Origin: Cryoendolithus antarcticus
Lineage: Eukaryota; Ascomycota; Dothideomycetes; Cladosporiales; Cladosporiaceae
Direction of reading: 5' to 3'
DNA length: 64,000 nt
Assembly (NCBI GenBank): GCA_002077065.1
Contig: NAJO01000013.1
Location: forward strand, 992,001-1,056,000
The position numbers and the translations under genes were made by a program. Every line of letters begins with the position of its first letter. Position 1 is the first letter of the stretch. Positions 11,446 through 22,231 of this stretch are shown here, piece after piece. Under the pieces are notes generated by a model. The model saw only the letters and a program-made list of their open reading frames with translations, ran no database searches and was not told the origin of the DNA.

Positions 11446-12399
11446 TCATCGTCTTGGCGGCTCCCAGTCGGGATCGTCAAGGAAGAAGTCCTTCAAGTCT
11501 TTGGCCAACCGCTCCGGCTTCTCCAGCGCGAGGCTGTGCCCGCACTCCTCGTATATCCTCGACCGCTCCACGCTCTCCGCCAGCTGCAGGATGTTGTCCT
11601 TCACTGTCGGCCCGAAAAACTCTGGCGCTCCGATGGTCATGACAGGCAACGTCAGCTTGCCGTCTTTCTTCAACATCTCCTTGTGCAGGTCTCCGCTCTT
11701 CAGCCCTGCACGATACGTCTCGAGGATCCCACGCAGACATCCTGGCTGCTTCACGCACTCGATCCAATGGTTCAATGCTACAGGCTCGATCGAGGTTGGG
11801 TTGTAGCACTCCTGCTTGATGAACATCTCCCAGAACTCGCGCTCTTTGCCCTGGATCAGCATCTCGGGGATGTGTGGCAAGTAGAAGAAGCCGAGATGCC
11901 AGCACCACACGCCTCGCATGTCATACTGCGCGGTGACATTCTCTTTGGTCCAGAAGCTACTCTCTTCAAGTCCGAAGCCAGAGACGAGCATCTCGCAGAA
12001 GGAGAGCTTGAGCACACGTTTCCGGTACTTTGCTGCCACTGCGTAGGCATAGTCGGCACCTCGGTCTTCGCCATGGAGGTAGAACTTCTCGTGTCCGAGC
12101 TGGGTCATCAGCTCCGCTACATCGTCGGCGTTGGTCACAGAGTCGTAGCCGTCTGTCGCCGGTGGCTTGTCGGTGTAGCCGAAGCCCCGAAGATCAGGCG
12201 CAACGAGTGTGAAGTCTTTGGTTAGCAAGGGGAAGAGCTTGTACCAGTAGAAGCTGTTCTTGGGCGTGCCGTGGAGAAGGAGGATCGCTGGGCCTAAGCC
12301 GGCAGTGATGTAGTGCATTCGTATGCCATTGACGCGAGCGCGGCCGTGGTGGACCGGCTTGCCAGCGTGGTCGTATGTCTCTGCTTGTAAGTCCGACAT
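11446..12399 (-). CDS. Alpha/beta hydrolase (epoxide hydrolase / haloacetate dehalogenase type)
   Basis: This intron-free gene encodes 317 residues. The oxyanion-hole segment LLLHGTPKNSFYW is near residue 41. The nucleophile elbow LHGEDRGADYA (near 107-117) places Asp as the nucleophile in G-x-D-x-G, and ECGHSLALEKPE near the C-terminus supplies the catalytic His. Asp rather than Ser at the elbow is the mark of the epoxide hydrolase and haloalkane/haloacetate dehalogenase branch. The cap domain between the elbow and the C-terminal core is of normal length. No signal peptide is present, so it is likely cytosolic. It converges with the regulator gene and is divergent from the CocE-like hydrolase. 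The substrate cannot be read from sequence. Confidence 0.82.
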   Translation of the reverse strand: MSDLQAETYDHAGKPVHHGRARVNGIRMHYITAGLGPAILLLHGTPKNSFYWYKLFPLLTKDFTLVAPDLRGFGYTDKPPATDGYDSVTNADDVAELMTQLGHEKFYLHGEDRGADYAYAVAAKYRKRVLKLSFCEMLVSGFGLEESSFWTKENVTAQYDMRGVWCWHLGFFYLPHIPEMLIQGKEREFWEMFIKQECYNPTSIEPVALNHWIECVKQPGCLRGILETYRAGLKSGDLHKEMLKKDGKLTLPVMTIGAPEFFGPTVKDNILQLAESVERSRIYEECGHSLALEKPERLAKDLKDFFLDDPDWEPPRR

Positions 12400-13058
12400 G
12401 TTTGCTGTTGCTGTGGCTCCCGTGGCCCTCGATGGGTGCCTACATGGTCTCGGCGAGCAGTATATATGGTCAAATTGATAGTCTGCGGTCGAGAAAGGCT
12501 AGAGTTGACCCCGCGCGTGGGCAAGCCTCATGATGAGGGGTCGAGCGTCTTGTCGAAGCCACCCAGCGACCATATATGAACAACAGTGACGATCATGTTA
12601 GACAGCCGAGTCTAGACTTACCGCATTGGCGATCAAGGCTTCTGTAGCCGCTTCAAACAGAGAGCTGGGGGAGTGAACACCTCAGGCAAACATACATGTA
12701 GCCTCACCTCCTTGCCTCTCGAGCACTCTCCATTTCATCCGATGATGGTGGGCTCTGCGAAATGCGAGATCGCCATGGGGATTTGTCTGGCTGAGGAGGA
12801 ATGACAGTGATGATGTTCTCAGCCTGTTTGACGCGTCAAGTTCGTGAGTGCAGCGGGATGTGGATTCGCCCACCTCTCCGACACCGCCACCGCTTCCTCC
12901 GCCCGCAACATGGCCTTCGGGCAATGTACACTGTGTCGGCCGATAATCTGGCAGCGTACTGCTCATAGTATGCGAGGCCTACATCGCTTCTCTTCTTATA
13001 GTGACGACGGAGGGCATTTGAGGTCTAAGTATCTTGTTCCCATTGATCCTTCGCCATC
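12400..13058. other. Divergent intergenic region of two hydrolase genes
   Basis: This 659-bp gap between head-to-head hydrolase genes holds only small ORFs without family motifs and no clear tandem repeat. It should contain both promoters. Confidence 0.45.
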
Positions 13059-14937
13059 ATGCCCAATCAAGTCCGCGATATCAGCGTCCTCGACAAAGAC
13101 AGCTTCTCCTACGTGTTCGAGCAGAATGTCAACGTCCCGCTGAAAGTGAAGGAGGGAGGACTTGTTCGTGTCAATGTCTACCGCCCGAAGACTGACAAGC
13201 CTGTCCCGGTACTGGTCACCTACGGACCTTATGGAAAGGACATCTCATACGCGGAGTAAGTATGAGCGTTTGTTTATAAGATCCTCGAGCTGACCAGCTT
13301 CAGCTTCCACCCGAAATCGTTCGCAGAGGTCAACCCGCAACACAAGTCGGAGCACTCTGCTTGGGAGACGCCAGACCCAAAGTTCTGGACGAGTCATGGC
13401 TACGCAGTCGTGCGAGCAGACGAGCGAGGACTCGGTCAAAGTCCTGGCATTCTCGACACGATGTCTCGCGGAACCTCCGATGCTTTCTTCGACGTTGTGG
13501 AGTGGGTAGCAGAGCAATCGTGGTCATCTGGCAAGGTCGGCTTACTTGGGATCTCCTACTACGCAGGCAGTCAATGGCGTGTCGCTGCTCGTCAGCCAAA
13601 GGGTCTCGCTGCCATCATTCCCTGGGAAGGTATGAGCGACTACTACCGCGACCGATGCCGGCATGGCGGGATCTTTAGCAATCAGTTCATCAAGTTCTGG
13701 TGGGATCGACAGGTCATTACGAACCAGTACGGCAAGCCTGGACGGAAAGCTGCCAACTGGGGTCCAGACACGATCGAAGGCAACCTCGGCGACGAAGAGC
13801 TTGCTGCAAACCGCCGCGATCAGAACGTTGACAACGTCGAGAACCGATTCCGTGACGATGACTACTACGCCAGCAAAGACCACAACCCGCAGGATATCAA
13901 AGTGCCTCTCTTGTCGGTGGCAAACTGGGGTGGCATCTTACTGCACTTGCGAGGCAACATTTTGGGCTACGTGAATGCTGGAAGCGAGTTCAAATATCTG
14001 CGATGCATTGTGGGACGCCACGACCTGCCATTCTACTACGAGGAGGAAGTAGAGATCCAGCGGAGCTTTCTAGATGCCTTCCTCAAGGGCGAAGACCGCG
14101 TGGGATGGTCCGAGAAGGGCAAGGTGCCTGCTGTCGATATTGTCCTGCGGAAAGGCAATCCTGGCTTCAACGATGCATCGAAGGAGCTTGAGATGTTCAA
14201 GCGGAGGACGGAAAGCGAGTGGCCGATCGCGAGGACGAAGTACACCAAGTACTACCTCACACCTGACAATGGACTGTCGACCGCTGAGCCATCAGCATCG
14301 GACAAGCTCGTGACTTACAAGGCGCTTGGCAAGCTTGACAATCCGCAACTAGTCCAATTTATGACTGTACCCTTTGAAGAGGAGACCGAAATTACCGGCC
14401 ACATTGTGGCACATCTGAATGTCTCCGCCACATCATTAGACAATAAGGCACCTTCAGACATCGACGTCTTTGTCACGCTACGTCACCTCGATAGCGCAGG
14501 AAAGGAAATCTTCTACACGGGCACTGCAGGCGACCCGATCCCACTGTGCAAAGGCTGGCTACGCGTGAGCCTGCGAAAGGTCGAGGAGAGCGATCCTCGG
14601 CACAAGGAGTATCTCCCTCATCGCGAGTACCGCAGCACCGATGTACAAGAGGTCAAGGCTGGCGAGGCGTATGCCGTTGATGTTGAAGTGTGGCCGACGA
14701 ATGTTGTGGTGGAGAAAGGGAGTAAGTTGGTGTTTGAAGTCAGCAGTGGAGATACTCAGGGAACAGGGATCTTTGGGCATTGGCATGCGAAAGACAGGTA
14801 TGTGAGACTTAGTCAAGTCCGCGGAAGTAAGCTAACATGTGAACAGGCCAGAAGACGTCTTCGCTGGGGAGAACAATCTCCACTTCGGCAAAGGACAGCT
14901 GAACTATGTGACGCTGCCGGTGATACCTGCGAAATAA
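13059..14937 (+). CDS. CocE/NonD-type hydrolase (S15, X-Pro dipeptidyl-peptidase-like)
   Basis: Three exons (13059-13255, 13304-14797, 14847-14937) give 593 residues. An alternative acceptor at 13297 would add two codons in frame. The alpha/beta core contains VPVLVTYGPYGKD, the segment GYAVVRADERGLGQSPG and the nucleophile elbow GLLGISYYAG with Ser in G-x-S-Y. The C-terminal part is the jelly-roll domain of the CocE/S15 family (ITGHIVAHLNVSAT; FEVSSGDTQGTG). Bacterial relatives hydrolyse acyl esters or X-Pro peptides. Fungal members of this size are widespread, and their substrates are largely unknown. No signal peptide is seen. The short third exon encodes the conserved strand end, ending NYVTLPVIPAK. 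Confidence 0.85.
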
Positions 14938-15019
14938 GCACACCTTACACGCTACGGAGTCATTAGCCACATCAATCTGATCGTAGTACGCCAATGGAAG
15001 CCTGATGCGTCGCATCTTT

Positions 15020-16863
15020 TCACATCCCGCCATACGTCCCATTCCCAGCACCACTCGTGACATTCCCTCTCACAGTCCCGTTCGCATCCGCCAACCCAGC
15101 CCACGTATCAGCCAGCGCCCACACCCCAACACTGACCGTCGCATTCGGCGCAATCCCCGCAGCGCCAATCCTCATCGTGTCCAGCGGCTGCGTGGCATAG
15201 AACGTCATGGTCCCAGATTGCTCGCCGCCATTGACAAAGACCTCGAAAATGGACCGATCGATCACGCCGCTGATTGTCCAGGTCCCGTTATCGCTCCCGC
15301 TATACAGACCAGTCGCAGAAAATTTGTTCGTAAAGAACGGATTGTCAAATGCATATGTATGTCCGCGATCGAGCCAGGTGTCGCCGTTGACTATGGTACC
15401 GCCGGTAATGTACTCGCCTGAGACGGAGCTGGAGAAGGTAAAGTTCAGAGCTCCTGCTGCGGTTGTAGGGGAGAGGGAAGTGATGTTCGCTTCGAAGTAG
15501 AGGGCACCGGACTCGACTGTGGAATAGTCTAGCAGGATGGAACTGTTGCCGAGGCTGCTGTTGTAGGCTAGCTCTTGGGTGTAGACTGCGGAGATGTTGT
15601 ATGGCTCGCTGACGAGGACATAGCCGATTCGAGTGGCATTCTTGAGGTAATTCACACGAGGTAGCGACATCTGACTGCGCCAGCCCTCTGTGGGGCCGGT
15701 TGGGACTTGTTGAGTGCTGAGTAACAGTGTGTTAGCATGAGACGTAGCAACACATCCATGAGATGAGACGTACTATTGCCAATTAGAAGCCCACGCTATC
15801 GACACTTGTGACTCTATTCCAGGAATGCCGGAGAACCACTGCCCAGCGTAATTGTCCTTCGCGAAGTCCGCAATCCGGGCAGCACGATCGAACGGCTCGA
15901 AATGCGTGCCGTTAAAGTCACCGGCAAAGTACTGAGTGATACTCCCACCCAGTGGTGCACCCGGATTGATCGATATCGCCAGCAGCCAAGCGGTCTCCTG
16001 TGGTCCGTCCTCCCAAGGAATCTCAACTAGGTTCGGACACTCGTACTGCAGTCCTAGCAGTCCCACATTTGTGACATTCGACTGTGCCGTCCAGTCCTTG
16101 AGATTTGGCGATGTGTAGATGCCGATTGAGAAGTCCGCAGCAAAAGCTAGGACCATCACCCAGTGCTGGCCGGGTTCGTACCACAGCACTTTAGGGTCAC
16201 GAAACTGCGTGGACATCGAATCGATTACCGGATTGCTGGCGTAGGCATCAAAAGTATAGCCTCCGTCGTGGCTCGTTGCGATGTTCTGCGTCTGAGGTCC
16301 CGGAGCATTGTTAGGATACTGAGCAAGCGTGTAAATGGCCACTACACCATTTGTCTGATTCGGAAAGAAACCAGATGTGTTGTTTACATCGACGACTGCT
16401 GACCCGGAGAAAACGAAGGTGTAGTTGTTTGGGGTCCAGAGGGCGATCTTTTGATTCTCCCAGGTGTAGAGATCCTTGCTTGTGGCGTGGCCCTTATACT
16501 CTATCAGCAACTTTCCAGGATCATGGCGCCTGTGAGACATGCCCAGTGCTGATTACCAGCCACAGTGGCCGTTGGATCATATTGATAGTACAGGTGATAT
16601 AGCCCGTCGGCATCAACGAACATGCCATTGGGATCTTCCGTCGAACAAGCACGTCAGCACCATCTCAGCCTGGGGCAAGATGAAGTCGTACCATTCATGA
16701 ACTCCGTGGGTGGCGAGTAATGTACGCGAGGACGGTAGGCGCCTGTATAGTTACCGGCAATAGGAATGTGTGTCGGCACTCCAGGTGAGAAGTACGTGCT
16801 AGTCTGAGCAAGCACATCGCCCGCGAGGCAGACTGCTGCTGCTAGATGAGGAAACAGATGCAT
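15020..16863 (-). CDS. Secreted glycoside hydrolase family 32 (invertase / exo-inulinase type)
   Basis: Four exons (16863-16692, 16634-16543, 16492-15774, 15716-15020) give 559 residues with signal peptide [20 protein letters not shown]. After splicing, the GH32 motifs are intact: FMNDPNG with the nucleophile Asp, RDP in [11 protein letters not shown], and the acid/base EC in [19 protein letters not shown] and SNWQYTQQVPT are also present, followed by the C-terminal beta-sandwich. The enzyme should release fructose from sucrose or fructans outside the cell. The second intron (16493-16542) begins with GC rather than GT; it alone restores HW-GHATS and has a good branch site (TGCTGAT). Several N-x-S/T sites support secretion. 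It converges with the CocE-like hydrolase gene. Confidence 0.9.
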
Positions 16864-17340
16864 TTTGATGAAATATGGAAAGACGCTCGTCGAAGGAGAT
16901 AGGAACGGTTTACCTCGAGAAGGCTAGGTATATGTCCTCCCTACAGCGGATGTACCACAACTATAAGCAGCTTGAAGGGCCGATTGATGGCATTAGAGCT
17001 TGACCATGATGCCCTGTCCATGCCGCAATCGATGAGATCTTGACGTCGGCATGCTGCGGTTGGACGTGTAACTGCTGCGAAGTCGATGTCTACCCCTCTG
17101 CCACGACCGGTACCTGCAGGAACGCGTCAATGCCCCAGATTGACCCCGCGGCACGGTACATGGACGGCCCTTCTACGGCTATGAGAGGATTGGGCATGTG
17201 CCATCGAGAAGGGAGCGAATGAAGTGGAATTTCTTCAAGACGTCGCTAGGAAGCTGACGCAAAGGTGCGCGCGAGGTGTAACTGGACCACACGATCCATG
17301 GCTTGGCGTGGCGTGGTTTTACATCGGAATCTACCCGTCT
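16864..17340. other. Intergenic upstream of GH32
   Basis: This interval should contain the GH32 promoter (minus strand) and the 3' flank of the PhyH gene. Only weak ORFs are present. Confidence 0.45.
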
Positions 17341-18345
17341 TCACGCCGTTATCCCTACCTCCTTGACCTGCGCATCTATGCCCGCTCCACCCTTCTCCAG
17401 CTCCGCCAGCCTCTTCAATTCAGCAACCTTCAACTCATGCTGCCTCTTCAGTCTCTCCGGGATAATCTCATCCCTGCTCCCAGTGATCTCCCAGCCCTTG
17501 AGATCCCTCCCCTCAAGAGCAGCAATAGTCTTCTTCTCGACCGCACTATACGCTTCGTCCTCCCTGTAGAACTTCATCGGCTCATTCAAGCTCACAGGCG
17601 GGTTCGTGATGATGCGCAATTTCCGAAGCTTGTTATTGCTAGCCGAGTGCAGCATGAGTGGGTGCAGGAGGTAGACATCACCCATCTTGCCGTGCGCTTC
17701 CACAAAGCCATCGCGTGGCATGCGGCCCGCGAGATCGTTGAAGAACTTGAGACCTTGCTCGGGCTGCCACTCTGGGTTCTGTGCTCGTGGTGTCATACGT
17801 GGACTAACGCCCTCGGGATGGTCGTAAAGATACGCTGCCATTTCGGGGATTGCTGCAGGGCAGATGTAGGTCCCACCGCCGCCTTCTGCGATGTCTGTGA
17901 AGAGAGGGATGACCAGCAAGCCCTGCTCGGGGGAGTCGAGGAAATGTGCGAAGAAGTCGCCGTCGACGTGCCAGCCGGGCAATTCTCGGGGGTCGATTTC
18001 CTTGTTGTGACCTTCAGGCGTGCCGAGATTGACGATCAGGCCATCATTCCAGGTTTTGTTGTAATCTGCGACCCTGTCCTCACCACCTACGAGATCGCAG
18101 ATGGCTTTCCACGCTTTAGGCGCGAAATCTGAGGCGAGGAACTTGTTGTGTGAAGGCATGTTGGTTCGCTCGGTGTGCCATGTTGATCTGTCATTCGGGT
18201 CCATGCCTAGTCGTGTCCATACAGTGCCGATAAGTTTGTCGGCCTGCTCTTGTGTGAAGCACTCCGATAGCTTGACCCAGCCATGCTGTAGGAAATGGTC
18301 GACCTCGGCCTGTGAGAGCTGTGAATACTGGGATTGCGCCATCAT
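17341..18345 (-). CDS. Phytanoyl-CoA dioxygenase (PhyH) family oxygenase
   Basis: The intron-free 334-residue protein is an Fe(II)/2-oxoglutarate oxygenase-like double-stranded beta-helix. The H-x-D metal motif is in GWHVDGDFFAHF near residue 125, and the distal His is in LLHPLMLHSASNN. The downstream Arg expected to bind 2-oxoglutarate is in KLRKLRIITNPP. The N-terminal helix FLQHGWVKLSECFTQEQAD is typical of fungal PhyH proteins. Two adjacent Met codons open the frame, and the second could be used. The C-terminal 60 residues are charged and helical. The substrate is unknown; related fungal enzymes act in secondary metabolism or remain uncharacterised. Confidence 0.82.
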   Translation of the reverse strand: MMAQSQYSQLSQAEVDHFLQHGWVKLSECFTQEQADKLIGTVWTRLGMDPNDRSTWHTERTNMPSHNKFLASDFAPKAWKAICDLVGGEDRVADYNKTWNDGLIVNLGTPEGHNKEIDPRELPGWHVDGDFFAHFLDSPEQGLLVIPLFTDIAEGGGGTYICPAAIPEMAAYLYDHPEGVSPRMTPRAQNPEWQPEQGLKFFNDLAGRMPRDGFVEAHGKMGDVYLLHPLMLHSASNNKLRKLRIITNPPVSLNEPMKFYREDEAYSAVEKKTIAALEGRDLKGWEITGSRDEIIPERLKRQHELKVAELKRLAELEKGGAGIDAQVKEVGITA

Positions 18346-18546
18346 GTTATGATGCTGTTGAGAGGTCGGAGCAGGAAACAGCCAGTATGATTTACATTAG
18401 CAGTGGCGATGACCGTATCGTGATGTGCAGTAATGCTTAGCTGCGGTTAAATCCGGGTAATATAGTGCGCCAAGCTGTGGAGGAGGCCGTGAGATGCGAG
18501 GTCTTGTCCAAGTCGCTGTATTCACGTATGAATCATGCCTGCGAGA

Positions 18547-19845
18547 TCAAGCGCCCTCACTCCCAAACTCCTTCGTCCACTCGGTATTCTTGACCAGATC
18601 ATCGTTGCTGACCGTCGGTCTTGATGCCTTGATCGCCTTGATAAAGTCCTTCACCTGTAGCGGTGGCTCGAGCAACTGATCAGTCTCGATATCCACCCAG
18701 TTCATCTCAATCGCTCCAGGATCGCCCGGACTGCAAGGCGTCAACTTCTCAACACCCTCAACATCTACCTTCTTGTAATGAGTTGCCGTCTGAATTTTTC
18801 GCACCGGCTGCATCAACGCGTCCTGCACTGCAATCGTGATATCAGATCCAGAGTATCCTTCACTCAGCTTTGACAACGTCTTGAAGTCGTCTCCTTTGAG
18901 ATCACATGGCGTCGTACCCACAGCCAGCTCAAACATCTTCATCCGTGCAGGTTGATCCGGCAAGCTGATGTGCACTCTTCGCTGAAAGCGTCTCCTGATC
19001 GCAGCGTCCAGTTGCCAGGGGATGTTTGTTGCTCCCAGAATGAGCACACCCTTGCTGTCCCTCCCTACACCATCCATCTGCACCAGCAACTCCGTCTTGA
19101 TTCTCCGTGACGCCTCCGACTCGCCCTCACCTCTCGGTCCACACAGCGCATCGATCTCGTCAATGAAGATGATGCTCGGCTTGTTCTCACGTGCCATGTT
19201 GAAGAGTTGCTTGACCAATCTCTCACTCTCACCCATCCACTTGCTGACAAGATCTGAACTGCTGACCGAGAAGAATGTGCTGTTCGCTTCCGTCGCCACC
19301 GCCTTCGCAAGGTATGACTTGCCCGTTCCAGGCGGTCCATACAGCAAGATGCCCTTCCACGGCTGCCTCTTACCAGTAAACAAATGCGGAAACTTGATCG
19401 GCAGAATGACAGCCTCCTTCAACGCATCCTTCGCTCCCTCCAACCCAGCCACATCCTCCCACTTGATATTCGGCTTATCAGTCAGAATAGCACCCTGCAG
19501 CGCTCCCCTCAACTTCTTGCTACCAGCATCCTCGTCCTCCTCCGCCTTGCCCGTGCCATTGCTCGCGGTACCGTTATTACCCATCGCCGCCGGCTTCCGC
19601 TTTGACGTGCTGTCTTGCTCCTCGAGATGCTTCTTCAGCTTCTCTGCCCGCTCCATGTACTCTGCTGCCTTTGTCCGGATCATCTCCTTCGACTTGGCGT
19701 TCTTCTCCCATTTCAGCGCTAGCATGAAGAGTTCGAGGGCTTGGTAGTATTGCTGGTAGGCTTTCTCGTATTCACCGGCGGTGTCCTGCTCGATTGCTTT
19801 CTTGACGACATCTATCGCCCGGCCGAGGAAGTCGGTGTTGGACAT
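18547..19845 (-). CDS. VPS4: ESCRT disassembly AAA-ATPase VPS4
   Basis: The 432-residue, intron-free protein starts with a MIT domain (residues ~1-75; [20 protein letters not shown]), followed by a charged linker and one AAA cassette. Walker A is GPPGTGKS near residue 168, Walker B is [12 protein letters not shown], and the second region of homology contains [15 protein letters not shown] with the arginine fingers. The C-terminal beta-domain insertion and the final helix [19 protein letters not shown] match VPS4. It strips ESCRT-III filaments from endosomal and other membranes using ATP. Nothing is unusual apart from a Ser/Thr-rich linker. It is divergent from prefoldin subunit 6. Confidence 0.95.
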   Translation of the reverse strand: MSNTDFLGRAIDVVKKAIEQDTAGEYEKAYQQYYQALELFMLALKWEKNAKSKEMIRTKAAEYMERAEKLKKHLEEQDSTSKRKPAAMGNNGTASNGTGKAEEDEDAGSKKLRGALQGAILTDKPNIKWEDVAGLEGAKDALKEAVILPIKFPHLFTGKRQPWKGILLYGPPGTGKSYLAKAVATEANSTFFSVSSSDLVSKWMGESERLVKQLFNMARENKPSIIFIDEIDALCGPRGEGESEASRRIKTELLVQMDGVGRDSKGVLILGATNIPWQLDAAIRRRFQRRVHISLPDQPARMKMFELAVGTTPCDLKGDDFKTLSKLSEGYSGSDITIAVQDALMQPVRKIQTATHYKKVDVEGVEKLTPCSPGDPGAIEMNWVDIETDQLLEPPLQVKDFIKAIKASRPTVSNDDLVKNTEWTKEFGSEGA

Positions 19846-20200
19846 CGTGGGCGGTGTTGAGTGGGTGTAAGTGAGGACAGCAGTGATCTGGGTGGCGATA
19901 CACTAGCCAGCAGTAGGACGCAATGCAGGCTGCGCTATGGAAAAGGAATTGCGTTGTTGTATGTTGATGTTCTGGTATCGGAGGCTCTCAGTGACGATCT
20001 AGGCGAGCCAGGACTGGGCTTGGCAGGGCAGCACGTATAGGTAGCCATTCAAGACTTCACTTTGACGAACGGTAGATACAAGGGACTGCAAAAATCCCCA
20101 ACAAGTCTAAGCAGGCGAGCGGACAGGCAACTTGAGGAAGCGAGGAGCATATGGTTCAACATGAATCCTTGATCAATCTACAACTTTCCTTTCCCTCATC
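19846..20200. promoter_or_regulatory. Divergent promoter region VPS4 / prefoldin 6
   Basis: A 355-bp head-to-head interval between two housekeeping genes. No distinct motif is recognised; the promoter role is inferred from gene orientation. Confidence 0.45.
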
Positions 20201-20762
20201 ATGGCGCAGCAGAAGCAGCTACAGGCGCTGTCCGACGAGTATCAAGGCTTTCAAACGGGTAGGACCGACCAGGCTCTGGCTTTGCGGGATCATACTGACA
20301 CAATCACAGAGATGAGCAGCCTCGTCACGGCTCGACAGAAGCTCGAAAGCCAGCAGCAGGAGAACAAGAGTGTGCAGAAGGTAGGGCATACACCCCTGTC
20401 TAACGAGCTCACTAACGATTTGCAGGAGTTCAGCACACTCGCAGACGATGCGAATATCTACAAGCTCGTCGGCCCAGTACTGCTGAAGCAAGATACAGCA
20501 GAGGCGAAGAGTACCGTGGACGGCAGACTGGAGTACATTGGTGGCGAGATGTATGTATTGTGGAATCGCCAGATGAGGGGTCAGCATTGACGAGACCTAG
20601 CAAACGCATCGAGGGAAGTATCAAGGAGATACAAGAGAAGAGTGAAGGGAAGAGGACGGAGGTCTGTGTTCACGAAAGCCCTTGCCCTCGTTATTCTGAC
20701 GCTGACTTCCCCAGATTATGCAGATACAGGGTGCCATGCAGCAGAGCGGGACAACGGCATGA
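20201..20762 (+). CDS. YKE2: Prefoldin subunit 6 (beta-type)
   Basis: Five small exons (20201-20258, 20310-20380, 20426-20550, 20601-20661, 20715-20762) join cleanly to 120 residues, the normal size. The protein is an N-terminal coiled-coil helix (LQALSDEYQGFQTEMSSL), the beta hairpin core KLVGPVLLKQD with LEYIGGEI, and a C-terminal helix rich in Glu and Lys ending QIQGAMQQSGTTA. The segment VGPVLLKQDTAEAKSTV is diagnostic of the YKE2/prefoldin-6 group. Prefoldin is the cytosolic hexameric chaperone that hands nascent actin and tubulin to CCT. Four introns in 560 bp is dense but usual for this gene. The short third intron region includes an apparent read-through ORF that is not used. Confidence 0.9.
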
Positions 20763-21187
20763 AGGTCGTCCAAAGCAGACTTCACAGCAAGAGAGTAAGG
20801 TGTAATCCCATTCCAACATCTTGAAGCTTTGCTCGCCGATGATGATCGTCTGCGCTTCGTTGGGCGCTAGTCTCACGCATACCACTCCTCCTGGTCCATT
20901 CGCCTTTGGTCAATCCGCCGCCTTCGACTTCACCTATACTGAATAATCAGTGGCCGAGTATACCTCCCAGACCGCCTCTCACACTCCCAAGCGCGACATC
21001 TTCCGAATGGTATCCTCCAACAGCTCTCTGCGCGCTCCATCGGCGTTCCTCTGGACCGCAGTCCTCGCCCTACGCTGCGACCTCTCCGTACGTCTGTCTC
21101 TCCCAGTGGCAACGACGTCCGTCTGGACCGTGTTCATTGACCTGCGCTGGGCTCTTTCGCTACGTCTCCTCGCCGGCTCAGCACTCG
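20763..21187. other. Intergenic, no supported gene
   Basis: ORFs on both strands overlap here but show Pro/Ser or Arg/Ser bias and no family motif. I see no gene I can support. Confidence 0.4.
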
Positions 21188-21481
21188 TCAGCGGCACCAT
21201 TCAAGCTGCCTCAAGTTCTCCGTGAGCCTCTCAGACTTGCGGCGTTCCTTCTTCTGTTTGAGTCGTTCTGCTCTCTCGCAGCCCCACCGGATGTGTCCAT
21301 CTGGACCACAGCAGCGCACTCGTTTGGGTAGCCTCTCGTTCTTGGTGTAGCGACGACGAAGCTCGGCGCAGATAGAACGGACGTGATTGCCGTCCAAGCC
21401 AATGGCGCTCCCATGTACATCTGCTGCCGAATGAATCGTTATGGCGAGCGTATCTTCGTCTAGTTGACAGTGCCGAGCCAT
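21188..21481 (-). CDS. Small basic hypothetical protein or exon
   Basis: I do not recognise this 97-residue frame. Its first half is soluble and balanced (DEDTLAITIHSAADVHGSAI), and its second half is very basic and helical (AERLKQKKERRKSERL). The segment CCGPDGHIRWGCERAE has three Cys. It lies 50 bp downstream of the larger hypothetical ORF on the same strand (21530-22231), and an acceptor-like TTGCAG at about 21508 sits between them. It could be the last exon of that gene, but I could not find a convincing donor in the right phase. Confidence 0.35.
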   Translation of the reverse strand: MARHCQLDEDTLAITIHSAADVHGSAIGLDGNHVRSICAELRRRYTKNERLPKRVRCCGPDGHIRWGCERAERLKQKKERRKSERLTENLRQLEWCR

Positions 21482-21529
21482 CGTCGGTCGAGTGTAGTGC
21501 AGCGAGACTGCAAGAACGATGTCGGCGCG

Positions 21530-22231
21530 TCATGCGGTGGGATGCGAATCCAGCTTCTCCATCGGGGTGACTTCCAGCTGGAGAGTCTGCAACAGCAGCT
21601 CTGACTTTACGCCTGCAAGCTTGTTGGTGTGGATCGCCGAAAGAGTGGAGCTGCGCGCATCAGGAAACACTTTCGACTTGTTATGATTTTGCTGCCCAAT
21701 TCCTGGCTTGATCACTGCTTGCTGGACGGTTGCCTTACCCTTTCGCATGACCTTCGAGCAGCAGGTGACTTTCGCCGGATCCGTGGAAAAGGCAGTGTGT
21801 CGACTCGTGGATTCATCGTGCAGGGCGATCAGGTTCGCCACTTTGACAGCCTTGCCTTTTCCGTGATCGAGCATGGCTTGAGCAATCATCTCCAACACTT
21901 CGTCCTCGGAACGGTTGACAAAAGCAGCGATCGTATCTGTGGTGTAACGCAGAGCGATTGCGAGGATGGTCGCCGCCTTGTGGCCCCTCGTGTTGATGGC
22001 CAAGCGCTCCAGAAGCATAGGTTTGACACGCAGCTGGAGAGAAGTGATGATGTTGTCCGTGAGTCTGTTGGCCGCGCGCACACGAATCTCGTCGCTCACG
22101 GAAGGCAGTCCGCTCAGGGCTGTACCACCGGCGGATCTGATATCATCGTCATTGCCATACTCCTGTTTGATGAGAGGCAATCCATCCACGCGATGACCTG
22201 CGTCAAGGCCGCGGTTGGTGTCGTCCATGGT
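21530..22231 (-). CDS. Hypothetical protein
   Basis: Starting at the ATG at 22231 (MDDTNRGLDAGHRVDG), the frame encodes about 233 residues and has no recognised domain. The central part (residues ~60-140) is predicted helical with regular Leu/Ile/Ala spacing, for example LQLRVKPMLLERLAINTRGH and a following AATILAIALRYTTDTIAA segment. The C-terminal third is Lys/Ser/Thr-rich. A longer in-frame extension to 22438 exists but looks non-coding (Ser/Cys-rich). A 214-residue ORF on the opposite strand overlaps and is judged a shadow. Confidence 0.4.
   Translation of the reverse strand, partial: TMDDTNRGLDAGHRVDGLPLIKQEYGNDDDIRSAGGTALSGLPSVSDEIRVRAANRLTDNIITSLQLRVKPMLLERLAINTRGHKAATILAIALRYTTDTIAAFVNRSEDEVLEMIAQAMLDHGKGKAVKVANLIALHDESTSRHTAFSTDPAKVTCCSKVMRKGKATVQQAVIKPGIGQQNHNKSKVFPDARSSTLSAIHTNKLAGVKSELLLQTLQLEVTPMEKLDSHPTA

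Noticed and set aside
11347..12225. 292-residue ORF on the + strand
   Set aside because: It lies antisense to the alpha/beta hydrolase, which has full catalytic motifs; the antisense frame has no family features.
17224..18132. 302-residue ORF on the + strand
   Set aside because: Antisense shadow of the PhyH-family gene, with no motif of its own.
19022..19747. 241-residue ORF on the + strand
   Set aside because: Antisense to VPS4; its Ser/Leu-rich composition is explained by the opposite strand.
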